Below, piece by piece: positions 49,313 to 58,115 of a stretch of 64,000 nucleotides of DNA. A program made the position numbers and the translations under genes. Every line of letters begins with the position of its first letter. Position 1 is the first letter of the stretch. Under the pieces are notes generated by a model. The model was given only the letters and a program-made list of their open reading frames with translations. It did not search any database and was not told the DNA's origin. The stretch lies in NCBI GenBank assembly GCA_965228775.1, contig OZ245840.1:1612001-1676000 (forward strand), given 5' to 3'. This stretch comes from JANQMY01 sp965228775. Its GTDB lineage: Bacteria; Pseudomonadota; Alphaproteobacteria; JANQMY01.

Positions 49313-49918
49313 CTACTGCCGGGCCCCACTCCGGCAATCGATCGCTTCGTTTTCCGTGATCACCCAGTCAAGGCGCTGATCATGAGGATCTACTGGCAGC
49401 TTTGCCACTTCTTGGGCCGCAAAGGCAAGCCCGACGGCCAGAATGTCCTTTTGATTGCGCAATATCTGCAACGTCCGGTCGAAATATCCGCCGCCATAGC
49501 CAAGGCGGTACCCGTCACGCGTAAAGCTCAAGAGGGGAACCAATAGGACCGACGGCATAACCTCTAATGCATTGGAACCCGGATGCTTTGTGTTGTGCGG
49601 CCCCTTTTCCAGTGCATCGCCGGGGCGCCATTCCCGGTAGACCAGCGGCTCCTCTGCCTGCACGACCACCGGGAGACTTACCTGCCCCCCCTTCTGTGAC
49701 ATGGCATCAAGAAAGGACCGGCAGTCGACCTCATCTCCCATGGGCCAATAGCCGCCAACCCTCTCGTTCTCAAGATCAAGTCTCTCGCGAAGCCGGAGGC
49801 AGATCACTTCCGACGCAGCCGCACGTTCGTCCGGTGCCAACGACGCTCGCAAACGTTTTGCTTGTCGCCTTGCTTGCTTCTTTTGCGGAAGAGGAGAAAT
49901 TGCAGCCACCCATATCAA
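49313..49918 (-). CDS. fthC: 5-formyltetrahydrofolate cyclo-ligase
   Basis: The reading frame allows up to 201 residues from TTG 49918; GTG 49909 is an alternative, and the start is not certain. KKQARRQAKRLRASLAPDERAAAS opens the family. VLLVPLLSFTRDGYRLGYGGGYFDRTL is the nucleotide/folate site, and VGLAFAAQEVAKLPVDPHDQRLDWVITE is the usual end. It converts 5-formyl-THF to methenyl-THF using ATP. In proteobacteria this gene typically lies downstream of 6S RNA, as here. A CGTCATTGCGAG element has inserted between them. Confidence 0.92.
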   Translation of the reverse strand: MIWVAAISPLPQKKQARRQAKRLRASLAPDERAAASEVICLRLRERLDLENERVGGYWPMGDEVDCRSFLDAMSQKGGQVSLPVVVQAEEPLVYREWRPGDALEKGPHNTKHPGSNALEVMPSVLLVPLLSFTRDGYRLGYGGGYFDRTLQILRNQKDILAVGLAFAAQEVAKLPVDPHDQRLDWVITENEAIDCRSGARQ

Positions 49919-49949
49919 ATCGGCTCAGACCACTCCTCTTTTTATGAGT

Positions 49950-50099
49950 CGTCATTGCGAGGAGGTGCCCAGCACCGACGAAGCAATCCAGAAGCCGCTT
50001 GCTCTGTTCCATTTGCCCCTGGATCGCCTGCCTGCGCGTAGCTGAAGCGACGCGTCGGCGAAGGCAGGCCGCGCTGGCCAAGGCCAGCTCGCGATGACG
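49950..50099. repeat. CGTCATTGCGAG element, 150 bp
   Basis: Ends CGTCATTGCGAGG and CTCGCGATGACG are inverted copies. ACGAAGCAATCCAG near 49979 is followed by CTGGATCGCCTGCCTGCGC and then GGCGAAGGCAGGCC, which can fold into internal hairpins. The same blocks, in inverted order, occur at 30690-30790. It separates the 6S RNA gene from fthC. Confidence 0.75.
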
Positions 50100-50149
50100 G
50101 TCAGACAGGCCGAACAAAGAAACCAGCGAGAAATGCGTGGCGGGACCGC

Positions 50150-50290
50150 ACTTGACCGTGGGAGTAGTGAATCCTCAGGACCTGCCGAAACAGGTGGGCG
50201 CCGTGTGTCCAGGGCCACGACCCCGGTCAGGGACAGCTCCCTTTGAGGATGTTAAGGCCCCGGGGAATCAGTCTCCTCACAAATCAGGCA
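50150..50290 (-). ncRNA. ssrS: 6S RNA
   Basis: On the minus strand, between zapA and fthC (its conserved position), lies GCCTTAACATCC, then GGGAGCTGTCCCTG, GGGGTCGTGGCCCTGG and GGCGCCCACCTG. These are characteristic 6S RNA blocks. GTGAGGAG at the 5' end (50280) can pair with CTCCCAC at the 3' end (about 50158-50164), closing the long stem. 6S RNA binds the housekeeping RNA polymerase and mimics an open promoter. The ends are estimates within about 15 nt. Confidence 0.82.
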
Positions 50291-50352
50291 GAACCCGCCA
50301 CTGCCTAATGTAGGGCTTTTCCGGTTAAATAAAAATGGCTGTCTAATCAGGC

Positions 50353-50712
50353 TTAAGCTGGCGCCAGTTTTCCAGCGATATCCTTGATCCGCGCGGCTGC
50401 CTTCTGAAGCGCGGCTGCGGCGGTTGCCTCGGTTGTAGAGGAGGCAGAGATCGCCGACCCACGGCCCGCGCGCAGATTGCTCACTTCCGCTTCCAATTCA
50501 TCCACACGGCTGAGAATCTCGGAAAGCTCGTCCGCCACCACCAGGCCCGCCATCAACAGCAAGCGGGCATCCCCCACCTGGCCGACGCTGCCCGCCAGGT
50601 CATTCACATGCTTGTTTAGATAGGCCGCAAGATCGCGCACATGGTCTTCTTCGCCCTCGTCGCAGCCAACCGTATAGTTCTTGCCGTTTACAGGAACAGA
50701 GATGTGAGGCAT
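50353..50712 (-). CDS. zapA: Cell division protein ZapA
   Basis: The 119-residue protein begins PHISVPVNGKNYTVGCDEGEEDHVRDLAAYLNKHVNDLA, the ZapA globular head. It then has the coiled coil LMAGLVVADELSEILSRVDELEAEVSNLR and an Ala-rich tail. ZapA bundles FtsZ filaments at the division ring. It is directly upstream of 6S RNA and downstream of the DUF4164-type gene, the standard alphaproteobacterial order. Confidence 0.92.
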   Translation of the reverse strand: MPHISVPVNGKNYTVGCDEGEEDHVRDLAAYLNKHVNDLAGSVGQVGDARLLLMAGLVVADELSEILSRVDELEAEVSNLRAGRGSAISASSTTEATAAAALQKAAARIKDIAGKLAPA

Positions 50713-50749
50713 CGCACTTTATCCTTAGAGGTCGAATTGGCGGTCCGCA

Positions 50750-51031
50750 TTAGGCCGCGTTGGATTTGCCCGCAAGCACCGTTTCGATGTTATTGATGGC
50801 GCCTTCGATCTTGCGCTCGATCAATTCGAGCTGTTGGGGCGCCGCACCGGACTTCTGAGAGCCTGCCGCTTCCAGCTGTTGAGCCAGTTTCGCCCTGTCA
50901 TCCAAAGCCGCGGCCAGCTGTTGCTCCAGCGTGGCGATCTTTTGATCGGCTTGGGCGCGTTGGATGGCAGCGGCCTCCAGCATTTCCAAAGCTTGGTTGA
51001 GGTCGGCTAAAGCGGAGTTCAATGTAGGCAT
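50750..51031 (-). CDS. Small coiled-coil protein (DUF4164-like)
   Basis: The 93-residue product is almost wholly coiled coil (ALADLNQALEMLEAAAIQRAQADQKIATLEQQLAAALDDRAKLAQQLEAA), with a short helical end. A gene of this kind, DUF4164, usually precedes zapA in alphaproteobacteria. It may help ZapA at the divisome, in the manner of ZapB, but this is an inference from position and shape. It is 37 bp from zapA and divergent from tkt. Confidence 0.75.
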   Translation of the reverse strand: MPTLNSALADLNQALEMLEAAAIQRAQADQKIATLEQQLAAALDDRAKLAQQLEAAGSQKSGAAPQQLELIERKIEGAINNIETVLAGKSNAA

Positions 51032-51257
51032 CGCAGGGTCGCTCTAAACTGCTGAAATCGTTCCGAATCACCATAATGGTGTTCGCAAAAAAAATCACGT
51101 CGCGGCGGCTTTCGAAAATTGTTCATTGGCAACGCGTCCGAATGCCGCCTCCCCCTTGACGCCGGGCACCCTCAAGGCCATTGTGCGCGCGCTTTCCATG
51201 AGAGCGACAAGCGCGCAGCGCCCGCCAAAAGGCCGGGCAGTATTTTTTCGATGATCG

Positions 51258-53270
51258 ATGACGGAGCGACGTGTGGGCAATCTTTCTTTGTCCGGCAATC
51301 AGCATAAGGAAATGGCGAACACGATCCGTTTCCTCGCGGCGGACGCAGTTCAAAAAGCCAAATCCGGTCACCCCGGCATGCCCATGGGCATGGCCGATGT
51401 GGCAACAGTGCTGTTCACCCAGTTTCTAAAGTATGATCCGGCCCACCCAAACTGGCCGGACCGGGACCGTTTTGTGCTGTCCGCCGGTCACGGCTCCATG
51501 CTGCTCTACGCCCTGCTCTATCTGACGGGGTTTGAGGACATCACCCTCGACGAAATCAAGAATTTCCGCCAGCTGGGCAGTAAGACGGCAGGCCACCCGG
51601 AATTCGGACACGCCGCCGGGATCGAAACCACAACTGGTCCGTTGGGCCAGGGCTTGGGCAATGCGGTAGGCATGGCCATGGCCGAACGCCATTTGGCGGC
51701 GCGCTTTGGCGACGATCTGGTGGACCACTACACCTATGTGATCGCGGGCGATGGCTGCCTCATGGAAGGCATAAGCCACGAAGCAATTTCATTGGCCGGT
51801 CACCTGAACCTAAATAAGCTGATCGTGCTGTTCGACGACAATGGCATCTCCATCGACGGCCCGGTCTCTCTATCGGATTCAACGGACGTGCCCGCGCGCT
51901 TCAAGGCGGCGCAATGGGAGGTGACTTCCGTAGACGGACATGATCGGGACGCTATTGCGGCCGCCATTGCCGCTGCTCAGAAAAGCGACCGGCCATCCTT
52001 GATCGCGTGTAAGACAACCATCGGCTTCGGCTCGCCCAGCAAGGCGGGGTCCGAGAAAAGCCACGGCGCCCCCCTTGGCGATGACGACATTGCGGGCATG
52101 AGGGAAGCGCTGGGCTGGTCTTACGGCGCCTTCGAAGTGCCCAACAGCGCGCTGAGCCTGTGGCGTGAGGCCGGCGGTAATGGTGCGTCGGCCTATGCGG
52201 CATGGGACTCACTGAAAAGCTCCAAGAGCGCGGATGACCAAGCAGCGTTCGATGCGGCCATGGCAGGCGATCTGCCGTCTCACCTCACATCGACGGTCGA
52301 GGGCCTTAAGAAGACCTTTTCTGAAGAAGGCACCAGCATCGCCACGCGCCGTGTTTCAGAAAAAGTCTTGGATGCGATCAACGAGATCGTGCCTGAAACA
52401 ATGGGTGGCTCGGCCGACCTAACGGGCTCCAACAACACCAAGGGCAAAGTCATCTCGCCCATGACCGCTGAGAATTACGGCGGCCGCTATGTGCATTACG
52501 GCATTCGCGAACACGGTATGGCCGCGGCCATGAATGGCCTCGCGCTTCATGGCGGCATTATTCCGTATAGCGGCACATTTTTGGTGTTCTCCGATTATGC
52601 ACGCCCGTCCATGCGGCTTGCAGCTCTCATGAACCAGCGCGTCATCCATGTAATGACCCACGACTCCATTGGTCTTGGCGAAGACGGGCCCACACACCAG
52701 CCGGTGGAACACATGGCCGCTCTGCGTGTCATTCCAAATCTCAACGTATTCCGACCAGCGGATGCGGTGGAAACCGCCGAATGTTGGGAACTGGCCCTGC
52801 AAGCGAAGGGCACGCCCAGCGTCATCGCCCTCTCGCGCCAGAACCTGCCGACGCTTCGCACCGAGCATCAAGCAGAGAATATATGCGCGCGCGGCGCATA
52901 CGAACTGGCCCCCGCCAACGGCGATGCCCAAGTGTCGTTGTTTGCCACCGGTTCGGAAGTTCATCTGGCCACCGCCGCGAAAGAACAACTGGAAGCCAAA
53001 GGCATCGCCACACGCGTAGTGTCCATGCCGTGCTGGGAATTGTTCGACGAACAAGACGCGGCCTACAAGAAAGACGTTCTTGGGCAAACGCCTGTGCGCA
53101 TCGGCATTGAAGCGGCCACCGTGCAGGGCTGGGAAAAATACCTTGGTATCGAGGGTGCCTTTATCGGCATGAGCGGGTTTGGCGCCAGTGCGCCCTATCA
53201 AGACCTCTATGCTCATTTCGGCATCACCGTCGACAACATCGTTGCGAAAGCAACATCCCTTCTGACGTAA
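51258..53270 (+). CDS. tkt: Transketolase
   Basis: The 670-residue thiamine-diphosphate enzyme has ADAVQKAKSGHPGMPMGMADVATVLF, TGPLGQGLGNAVGMAMAERHLA, the TPP/Mg site GDGCLMEGISHEAISLAGHLNLNKLIVLFDDN, and YVHYGIREHGMAAAMNGLALHGG in the Pyr domain. LGEDGPTHQPVEHMAALR and a C-terminal domain follow. It moves two-carbon units in the pentose phosphate and Calvin pathways. GTG 51273 has a better ribosome binding site (GGAG, 6 bp) than ATG 51258 and may be the true start. It leads the tkt-gap-pgk-thiE run. Confidence 0.95.
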   Translation: MTERRVGNLSLSGNQHKEMANTIRFLAADAVQKAKSGHPGMPMGMADVATVLFTQFLKYDPAHPNWPDRDRFVLSAGHGSMLLYALLYLTGFEDITLDEIKNFRQLGSKTAGHPEFGHAAGIETTTGPLGQGLGNAVGMAMAERHLAARFGDDLVDHYTYVIAGDGCLMEGISHEAISLAGHLNLNKLIVLFDDNGISIDGPVSLSDSTDVPARFKAAQWEVTSVDGHDRDAIAAAIAAAQKSDRPSLIACKTTIGFGSPSKAGSEKSHGAPLGDDDIAGMREALGWSYGAFEVPNSALSLWREAGGNGASAYAAWDSLKSSKSADDQAAFDAAMAGDLPSHLTSTVEGLKKTFSEEGTSIATRRVSEKVLDAINEIVPETMGGSADLTGSNNTKGKVISPMTAENYGGRYVHYGIREHGMAAAMNGLALHGGIIPYSGTFLVFSDYARPSMRLAALMNQRVIHVMTHDSIGLGEDGPTHQPVEHMAALRVIPNLNVFRPADAVETAECWELALQAKGTPSVIALSRQNLPTLRTEHQAENICARGAYELAPANGDAQVSLFATGSEVHLATAAKEQLEAKGIATRVVSMPCWELFDEQDAAYKKDVLGQTPVRIGIEAATVQGWEKYLGIEGAFIGMSGFGASAPYQDLYAHFGITVDNIVAKATSLLT

Positions 53271-53297
53271 CAACACACAGGATTTCGGAGACAGAGT

Positions 53298-54305
53298 ATG
53301 GCTGTTCGGGTAGCGATTAATGGATTTGGCCGGATTGGCCGTTTGGTTTTGCGCGGCATTGCGGAAAGCGGCCGCAAAGATGTTCAAGTGGTCGCCATCA
53401 ATGATTTGGGTCCAGTGGACACCAATGCGCACCTGTTCCGCTATGACAGCGTACACGGACCATTTCCGGGTAAAGTGAAGACCACGAAGAATTCCATGAA
53501 TGTGGGATCGGGTGCGATTAAGGTGTTCGCCGAACGCGACCCGGCAGCCCTGCCCTGGGGCAACCTTGATGTGGACATCGCGCTCGAATGCACGGGCATC
53601 TTCACCAGCAAGGAAGACGCGGGCAAACATTTGGAAGCGGGCGCCAAGCGCGTGATTGTATCCGCCCCGGCGAGCGGCGCTGACGTTACCGTGGTATACG
53701 GTGTGAACCATAAGAAAATGCGCAAGAGCCACAAGATCATCTCGAACGCGTCTTGCACCACGAACTGCCTGGCACCGGTCGCTTTTGTTCTCAACAAATC
53801 GGTCGGCATCGAAAAAGGCTTTATGACAACGGTCCACGCATACACCGGCGACCAGCCGGTGCTGGACACGCTGCATAAGGATCTGCGCCGGGCACGGGGC
53901 GCCGCCCTGTCCATGATCCCGACCTCGACGGGTGCTGCCCGCGCGGTCGGCCTGGTGTTGCCGGAATTGGCGGGCAAGCTGGACGGCACCGCAGTGCGCG
54001 TTCCGACGCCAAACGTTTCCATGGTGGATTTGGTCTTCACATCGAAGAAGAAGACCACCGTTGAAGACGTGAATAACGCCATTAAGAAAGCGTCATCCGG
54101 GCCGCTTAAAGGTGTTCTGGAAACCGTGGACGGACCAATGGTGTCCACCGACTTCAACCACAATCCGGCGTCATCCACATTCGACCTGACGCAAACACAA
54201 GTGGTTGACGGCAATTTGGTACGTGTACTGAGCTGGTACGATAATGAATGGGGCTTTGCCAACCGCATGTCCGACACGGCGGTCGCACTTGGCAAACTCA
54301 TTTAG
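53298..54305 (+). CDS. gap: Glyceraldehyde-3-phosphate dehydrogenase
   Basis: The 335-residue enzyme has the NAD fold VRVAINGFGRIGRLVLRGI. The catalytic site is IISNASCTTNCLAPVAFVLN (Cys near 155, with His downstream in TVHAYTGDQPVLDTLHKDLRRARGAA). The C-terminal SWYDNEWGFANRMSDT completes the substrate site. It oxidises G3P to 1,3-bisphosphoglycerate. It is 27 bp after tkt and 36 bp before pgk. The residue after the beta-strand that sets cofactor choice (VVAINDLG) has Asp, favouring NAD over NADP. Confidence 0.96.
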   Translation: MAVRVAINGFGRIGRLVLRGIAESGRKDVQVVAINDLGPVDTNAHLFRYDSVHGPFPGKVKTTKNSMNVGSGAIKVFAERDPAALPWGNLDVDIALECTGIFTSKEDAGKHLEAGAKRVIVSAPASGADVTVVYGVNHKKMRKSHKIISNASCTTNCLAPVAFVLNKSVGIEKGFMTTVHAYTGDQPVLDTLHKDLRRARGAALSMIPTSTGAARAVGLVLPELAGKLDGTAVRVPTPNVSMVDLVFTSKKKTTVEDVNNAIKKASSGPLKGVLETVDGPMVSTDFNHNPASSTFDLTQTQVVDGNLVRVLSWYDNEWGFANRMSDTAVALGKLI

Positions 54306-54341
54306 GTCAAGCCGGGTTAAGTCTAGCTGACAAGGGCTGAG

Positions 54342-55538
54342 ATGGCTGCTTACAAAACGATCGACGACATTGATGTTGCCAACAAGCGGGTCTTGGTCCG
54401 TTTGGATTTGAACGTACCGGTCAAGGATGGCGTCGTCACCGACGCCACCCGTATCGAACGGTCGGTCAAGACCTTGAAGGATCTGGCGGGCAAACAAGCG
54501 CGCGTGATCCTGCTGTCCCATTTCGGGCGGCCCAAAGGCCAGCGCAATCCGGACATGTCGTTGAAAGTGGTGCAGCCCGCTTTGAAAGAAGCTTTGGGCG
54601 CGGACGTGGCCTTTGCCGATGATTGCATCGGCGATGCGGCGGCGGTGGCCATCGATGCCCTCAAGCCGGGCGAATTCCTGCTTCTGGAAAACACCCGGTT
54701 CCACGCCGGTGAGGAAAAGAACGATCCGGCCTTTGTCGCCGATCTTGCCGCGAACGGCGATGCCTATGTGAACGATGCGTTCTCCGCCGCGCACCGTGCT
54801 CACGGATCGTCGGAAGGCTTGGCCCATGTGCTGCCCGCTGCCGCAGGCCGTGCCATGGAAGCGGAGCTCAAAGCGCTTTCTCAAGCCTTGGAAGACCCCG
54901 ACCGGCCAGTTGTCGCCATTGTGGGCGGCGCTAAGGTTTCCACCAAATTGGATCTGTTGGGCAATCTGCTCGAGAAAGTCGATCACATCGTCATCGGCGG
55001 CGGCATGGCCAACACCTTCCTCGCCGCCAAAGGCGTCTCTGTGGGCAATTCCTTGTGTGAACACGATTTGGCGGACAAAGCACGAGAGATCATGGCCAAT
55101 GCGGAAGCCAAGAATGTGGGCATCATCCTGCCCACGGATGTGGTTGTCGCCCGCGAGTTCAAAGAGATGGCAGACAATGAAACCATCGACGTGAACCAGG
55201 TGGCGGACGATCAGATGATCTTGGATGTGGGGCCCGGCACTTTGGCGATCATCGGCGGGCGCATTGAATCCGCGAACACGGTGGTCTGGAATGGCCCGTT
55301 AGGGGCGTTCGAAATCTCGCCTTTCGACAATGGCACCAATCATGCCGCTCAACATGTGGCCATGCTTACCAAAATTGGCGAGGTGGTGTCGGTCGCAGGC
55401 GGCGGCGATACGGTGGCAGCACTGAACAATGCAGGCGCCACGAAAGATTTCAGCTATGTCTCCACCGCCGGGGGCGCCTTCCTGGAATGGCTGGAAGGCA
55501 AAGAGCTGCCGGGCGTCAAAGCCCTTTCCAATGGCTAA
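54342..55538 (+). CDS. pgk: Phosphoglycerate kinase
   Basis: The 398-residue kinase has RVLVRLDLNVPVKDG, VILLSHFGRPKG, LLLENTRFHAGEEKNDPAF, YVNDAFSAAHRAHGSSEGLAHVLP, and the ATP side IVGGAKVSTKLDLLGNLLEKVDHIVIGGGMANTFLAAKG. The C-terminal VSVAGGGDTVAALNNAG and STAGGAFLEWLEGKELPG complete it. It makes ATP from 1,3-bisphosphoglycerate. Its stop overlaps the start of thiE by 8 bp (ATGGCTAA). Confidence 0.96.
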   Translation: MAAYKTIDDIDVANKRVLVRLDLNVPVKDGVVTDATRIERSVKTLKDLAGKQARVILLSHFGRPKGQRNPDMSLKVVQPALKEALGADVAFADDCIGDAAAVAIDALKPGEFLLLENTRFHAGEEKNDPAFVADLAANGDAYVNDAFSAAHRAHGSSEGLAHVLPAAAGRAMEAELKALSQALEDPDRPVVAIVGGAKVSTKLDLLGNLLEKVDHIVIGGGMANTFLAAKGVSVGNSLCEHDLADKAREIMANAEAKNVGIILPTDVVVAREFKEMADNETIDVNQVADDQMILDVGPGTLAIIGGRIESANTVVWNGPLGAFEISPFDNGTNHAAQHVAMLTKIGEVVSVAGGGDTVAALNNAGATKDFSYVSTAGGAFLEWLEGKELPGVKALSNG

Positions 55539-56163
55539 TTGCCGCCTCTATTTGATCACGCCGCCCCGCATTGAAGACCCGGCGGCCTTCACCGATCTGC
55601 TGGACCAAACGCTTGCGGCGGGCGACGTGGCATGCCTGCAAATCCGCCTGAAGGACATCTCGGACGACGAGATCAAACAAGTTTCCACTCCCTTGGTCGA
55701 GATCGGGCAATCCCATGATGTGGCTGTGCTGATCAATGACCGCCCTGATCTGGCGGACGCGCTGGGTGCCGATGGCGCCCATATCGGCCAGGAAGACGCG
55801 CCTTACGCAGAAGCACGTAAAATTCTTGGGGCCGATAAGATCGTTGGTGTTACGGCCCATGACTCGCGCCATTTGGCCATGATGGCGGGGGAAGCGGGCG
55901 CGGACTATGTGGCCTTCGGTGCCTTTTTCCCCACAACAACCAAAGACCCGAAAGCGTCCGCAACGCCGGATATTTTGCAATGGTGGTCCTCGCTTTTTGA
56001 AGTGCCTTGTGTCGCCATCGGCGGCATCACCGTGGACAATTGCCTGCCGCTGCTCGAAGCGGGCGCAGACTTTTTGGCGGTGTCGGCTGGCATTTGGCAG
56101 CATACGGATGGTCCTGCAGCCGCGGTGCAAGCGTTCAATCGTATCCTGTCGACAAAACGTTAG
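55531..56163 (+). CDS. thiE: Thiamine phosphate synthase (ThiE-like)
   Basis: Start ATG 55531 is inside the end of pgk, giving 210 residues. A TIM barrel with VACLQIRLKD (Q-x-R of the pyrophosphate site), VLINDRPDLADALGADGAHIGQEDAP, GVTAHDSRHLAMMAGEAGADYVAFGAFFPTTTKDP (GFGPvFpTxTK equivalent) and VAIGGITVDNCLPLLEAGADFLAVSAGIW. It joins HMP-PP and thiazole phosphate to make thiamine phosphate. Coupling to pgk and tkt, the latter a TPP enzyme, is sensible. The usual GVSTHS is GVTAHD here, a mild divergence. A TenI-like role is less likely. Confidence 0.85.
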   Translation: MANCRLYLITPPRIEDPAAFTDLLDQTLAAGDVACLQIRLKDISDDEIKQVSTPLVEIGQSHDVAVLINDRPDLADALGADGAHIGQEDAPYAEARKILGADKIVGVTAHDSRHLAMMAGEAGADYVAFGAFFPTTTKDPKASATPDILQWWSSLFEVPCVAIGGITVDNCLPLLEAGADFLAVSAGIWQHTDGPAAAVQAFNRILSTKR

Positions 56164-56176
56164 ACCTTCACGAGCG

Positions 56177-57382
56177 TCACCAGCAAATTGGAAGGCGGTC
56201 CACGCCTCTCATAAGTGGCGTCGGACGAAACTCAACTTCTTCTGCTTCCACTCTCAGATCAGGGTATTCCGTAGCCAGCAAGGTCAGAATCACCTCGAAC
56301 TCCTGTAACGCTAGAAGGCGGCCTATACACATATGCGCCCCTCCACCAAACGTGAGTGGCCGTGGCAATTTTGCAAAATCGCGTTCCAGATTGAGTTTGT
56401 CCGGTTCGGGAAATGCATTTGGATCGCGGTTAGCTGCACCAATGTAACCAAGAACAACGCTTCCTGCCGGAATTTCGATCCCGGAAAACTCTGTGTGCTT
56501 CGTCGCGACCCTCGCGGTGCCTTGACCCGGCGTATCGTACCGCAGAAGTTCCAAAACTGCGGAACTGGCTAATTCGGGACGCTCTCGAAGCAATCGAAAT
56601 TGGCTGGGGTTTTGGTGAAGTGAATTGAGCGCCAGCCCGGTCCCGCCCGCTGTGGTTTCATGTCCGGCAACATAGAGAAGTATGGCATTGGCGATCAATT
56701 CTTTGTTGGATAGTGTGTCTCCATCTTCAGCCGTATGCACCAAATCCGAAAACAGATCGTCGGTTGCTTGTTTTCTGCGTTTTTCAGCAAGGTCGATAAA
56801 ATAGTCTGCCAAAAACTCGATTGCATGGTTCGCTCTGGACAGAACGTCAGGCGACATCGGTAAGAACTCGAGCACGGGATTAAGTGCCGTTGCGTATGCA
56901 CCGATCTTCTGGTGATCCTCGTCCGGAATACCTAAGACTGTCCCGATCACTTTTAGTGGGAATGGAAACGCAAAATCGCGAACAAAATCCATTCTTCTGT
57001 CGGATGATTTTTGCGACATTAAATCCGCCGCAATTCTTTCTGCTTTTGGCCGCAACTCATCGACACGACGCACCGTAAAAGCCTTGCTGACAAGCATCCG
57101 AAGCCTGCGGTGTTCCGGGTCGTCCGAAACGAAGATCATTCGTCGAAAGTAGTCGAAATATGGCTCGCGTTCCACGTCATCGCCGGACCTCACCTTCTGC
57201 TGCACCACATACTGATGTTGAAACGTCTCACTGTCTGTGAGTAATCGCGCAACATCATCATACTTCGTCAGGACATAAGCCCCCAGGGCCGTTTTGTGGA
57301 CGGGTGTCTCCTCGCGTAACAGCGCATATGCGGAATACGGATCAATCGCCAATTGCGGATCTAACGGATTGAAGGTCTCCAT
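56177..57382 (-). CDS. Cytochrome P450
   Basis: ATG 57382 (GGGAGG upstream) gives 401 residues. The I-helix LLYVAGHETTAGGTGLAL carries the acid/Thr pair. The K-helix ELLRYDTP has ExxR. The heme-binding loop is LTFGGGAHMCIGRLLALQEF, with the axial Cys near residue 350. It has no membrane anchor, as for soluble bacterial P450s (CYP107/CYP125-like classes), which need a ferredoxin partner that is not present nearby. Substrate is unknown. It is divergent from a TetR regulator and separated from thiE by 13 bp, tail to tail. Confidence 0.93.
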   Translation of the reverse strand: METFNPLDPQLAIDPYSAYALLREETPVHKTALGAYVLTKYDDVARLLTDSETFQHQYVVQQKVRSGDDVEREPYFDYFRRMIFVSDDPEHRRLRMLVSKAFTVRRVDELRPKAERIAADLMSQKSSDRRMDFVRDFAFPFPLKVIGTVLGIPDEDHQKIGAYATALNPVLEFLPMSPDVLSRANHAIEFLADYFIDLAEKRRKQATDDLFSDLVHTAEDGDTLSNKELIANAILLYVAGHETTAGGTGLALNSLHQNPSQFRLLRERPELASSAVLELLRYDTPGQGTARVATKHTEFSGIEIPAGSVVLGYIGAANRDPNAFPEPDKLNLERDFAKLPRPLTFGGGAHMCIGRLLALQEFEVILTLLATEYPDLRVEAEEVEFRPTPLMRGVDRLPICW

Positions 57383-57399
57383 AAACCCTCCCACAAATT

Positions 57400-57423
57400 G
57401 ATACATTTTTCTATTTTTGTATC
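57400..57423. promoter_or_regulatory. Inverted repeat in the P450/TetR divergent promoter region
   Basis: GATACA and TGTATC (complementary) are 12 bp apart in an AT-rich stretch between the divergent P450 and TetR starts. The size and spacing suit a TetR-family dimer operator. It lies 18-41 bp upstream of the P450 start, where RNA polymerase would be blocked. The assignment is by position and symmetry only. Confidence 0.5.
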
Positions 57424-57479
57424 GTTTCTGATTTATGTCAAGAGTTGGAGCACAACATCGAAAATGCTAGAGAAACGAG

Positions 57480-58070
57480 ATGGGAGTAGTGCAAGAAAGA
57501 AAATCCGACAGACGTAAGGCGATTATTCAATCGGCGCGCCTGCTTATCAAAAAACATGGGCTATCGGGAGTAACCCTCGCCATGGTCGCAGCCGACGTGA
57601 ATCTGTCGCGGCCGAATTTTTATCGGTTTTTCGGAAGCAAAGCAGATCTCATCGCGGCCGTCGTGGCGTTCGAAACCAATGAAATCAATAAGCGGCGTCA
57701 ACAAGAGGTAATGCGCCTGCGAAGCTTCAACCGGCGTGTGGTAAGGTCGTTGGAGTTGGCCGTCGAAATTGTGGCAAATGACGAACTGTGGTCTCTCCTT
57801 ATAGATCCACAAAATGTTCCCTATACCGCTTATGCCGCATCCAACGATCCGGCAATGCTTGAAGCTAATAAAGCCTATTGGCTGCCCATACTTGAAGATG
57901 CGATCAAGAGCGGTGACCTCAGGCAAGATCTTGATCCTAACAAGATCATGACTTGGCTTCTGGGTGTACAATTTATGTTCATGGAACGGAGGGAAATCTT
58001 CCCCTCCGTCAAAGACGTAAAAACTTACGCTGAGTGCTTTGTCGTACCGGCGCTGTTAAGGCAACGCTAG
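57480..58070 (+). CDS. TetR-family transcriptional regulator
   Basis: The 196-residue protein has an N-terminal TetR HTH: RRKAIIQSARLLIKKHGLSGVTLAMVAADVNLSRPNFYRFFGSKADLIAAVVAFE (about residues 12-66). The C-terminal ligand-binding part is variable. The neighbouring divergent P450 gene and an inverted repeat between them suggest it represses that gene and responds to its substrate or product. The base composition is somewhat more AT-rich than the flanking operons. Confidence 0.88.
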   Translation: MGVVQERKSDRRKAIIQSARLLIKKHGLSGVTLAMVAADVNLSRPNFYRFFGSKADLIAAVVAFETNEINKRRQQEVMRLRSFNRRVVRSLELAVEIVANDELWSLLIDPQNVPYTAYAASNDPAMLEANKAYWLPILEDAIKSGDLRQDLDPNKIMTWLLGVQFMFMERREIFPSVKDVKTYAECFVVPALLRQR

Positions 58071-58115
58071 CCCGAGAGACCAGCACAATCTTGATGCCTA
58101 TCTTCAGCTAAGTCT

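Larger units (their letters stand above)
49919..50352. other. Gap holding a repeat and the 6S RNA gene
   Basis: No protein gene is seen. The left part (49950-50099) is a CGTCATTGCGAG element. The rest is the 6S RNA gene and its promoter region, upstream of which zapA ends at 50353. Confidence 0.7.

Noticed and set aside
52419..53876. A 485-codon minus-strand open frame opposite tkt and gap
   Set aside because: Both overlapped genes have complete conserved motifs on the plus strand; the antisense frame has none.
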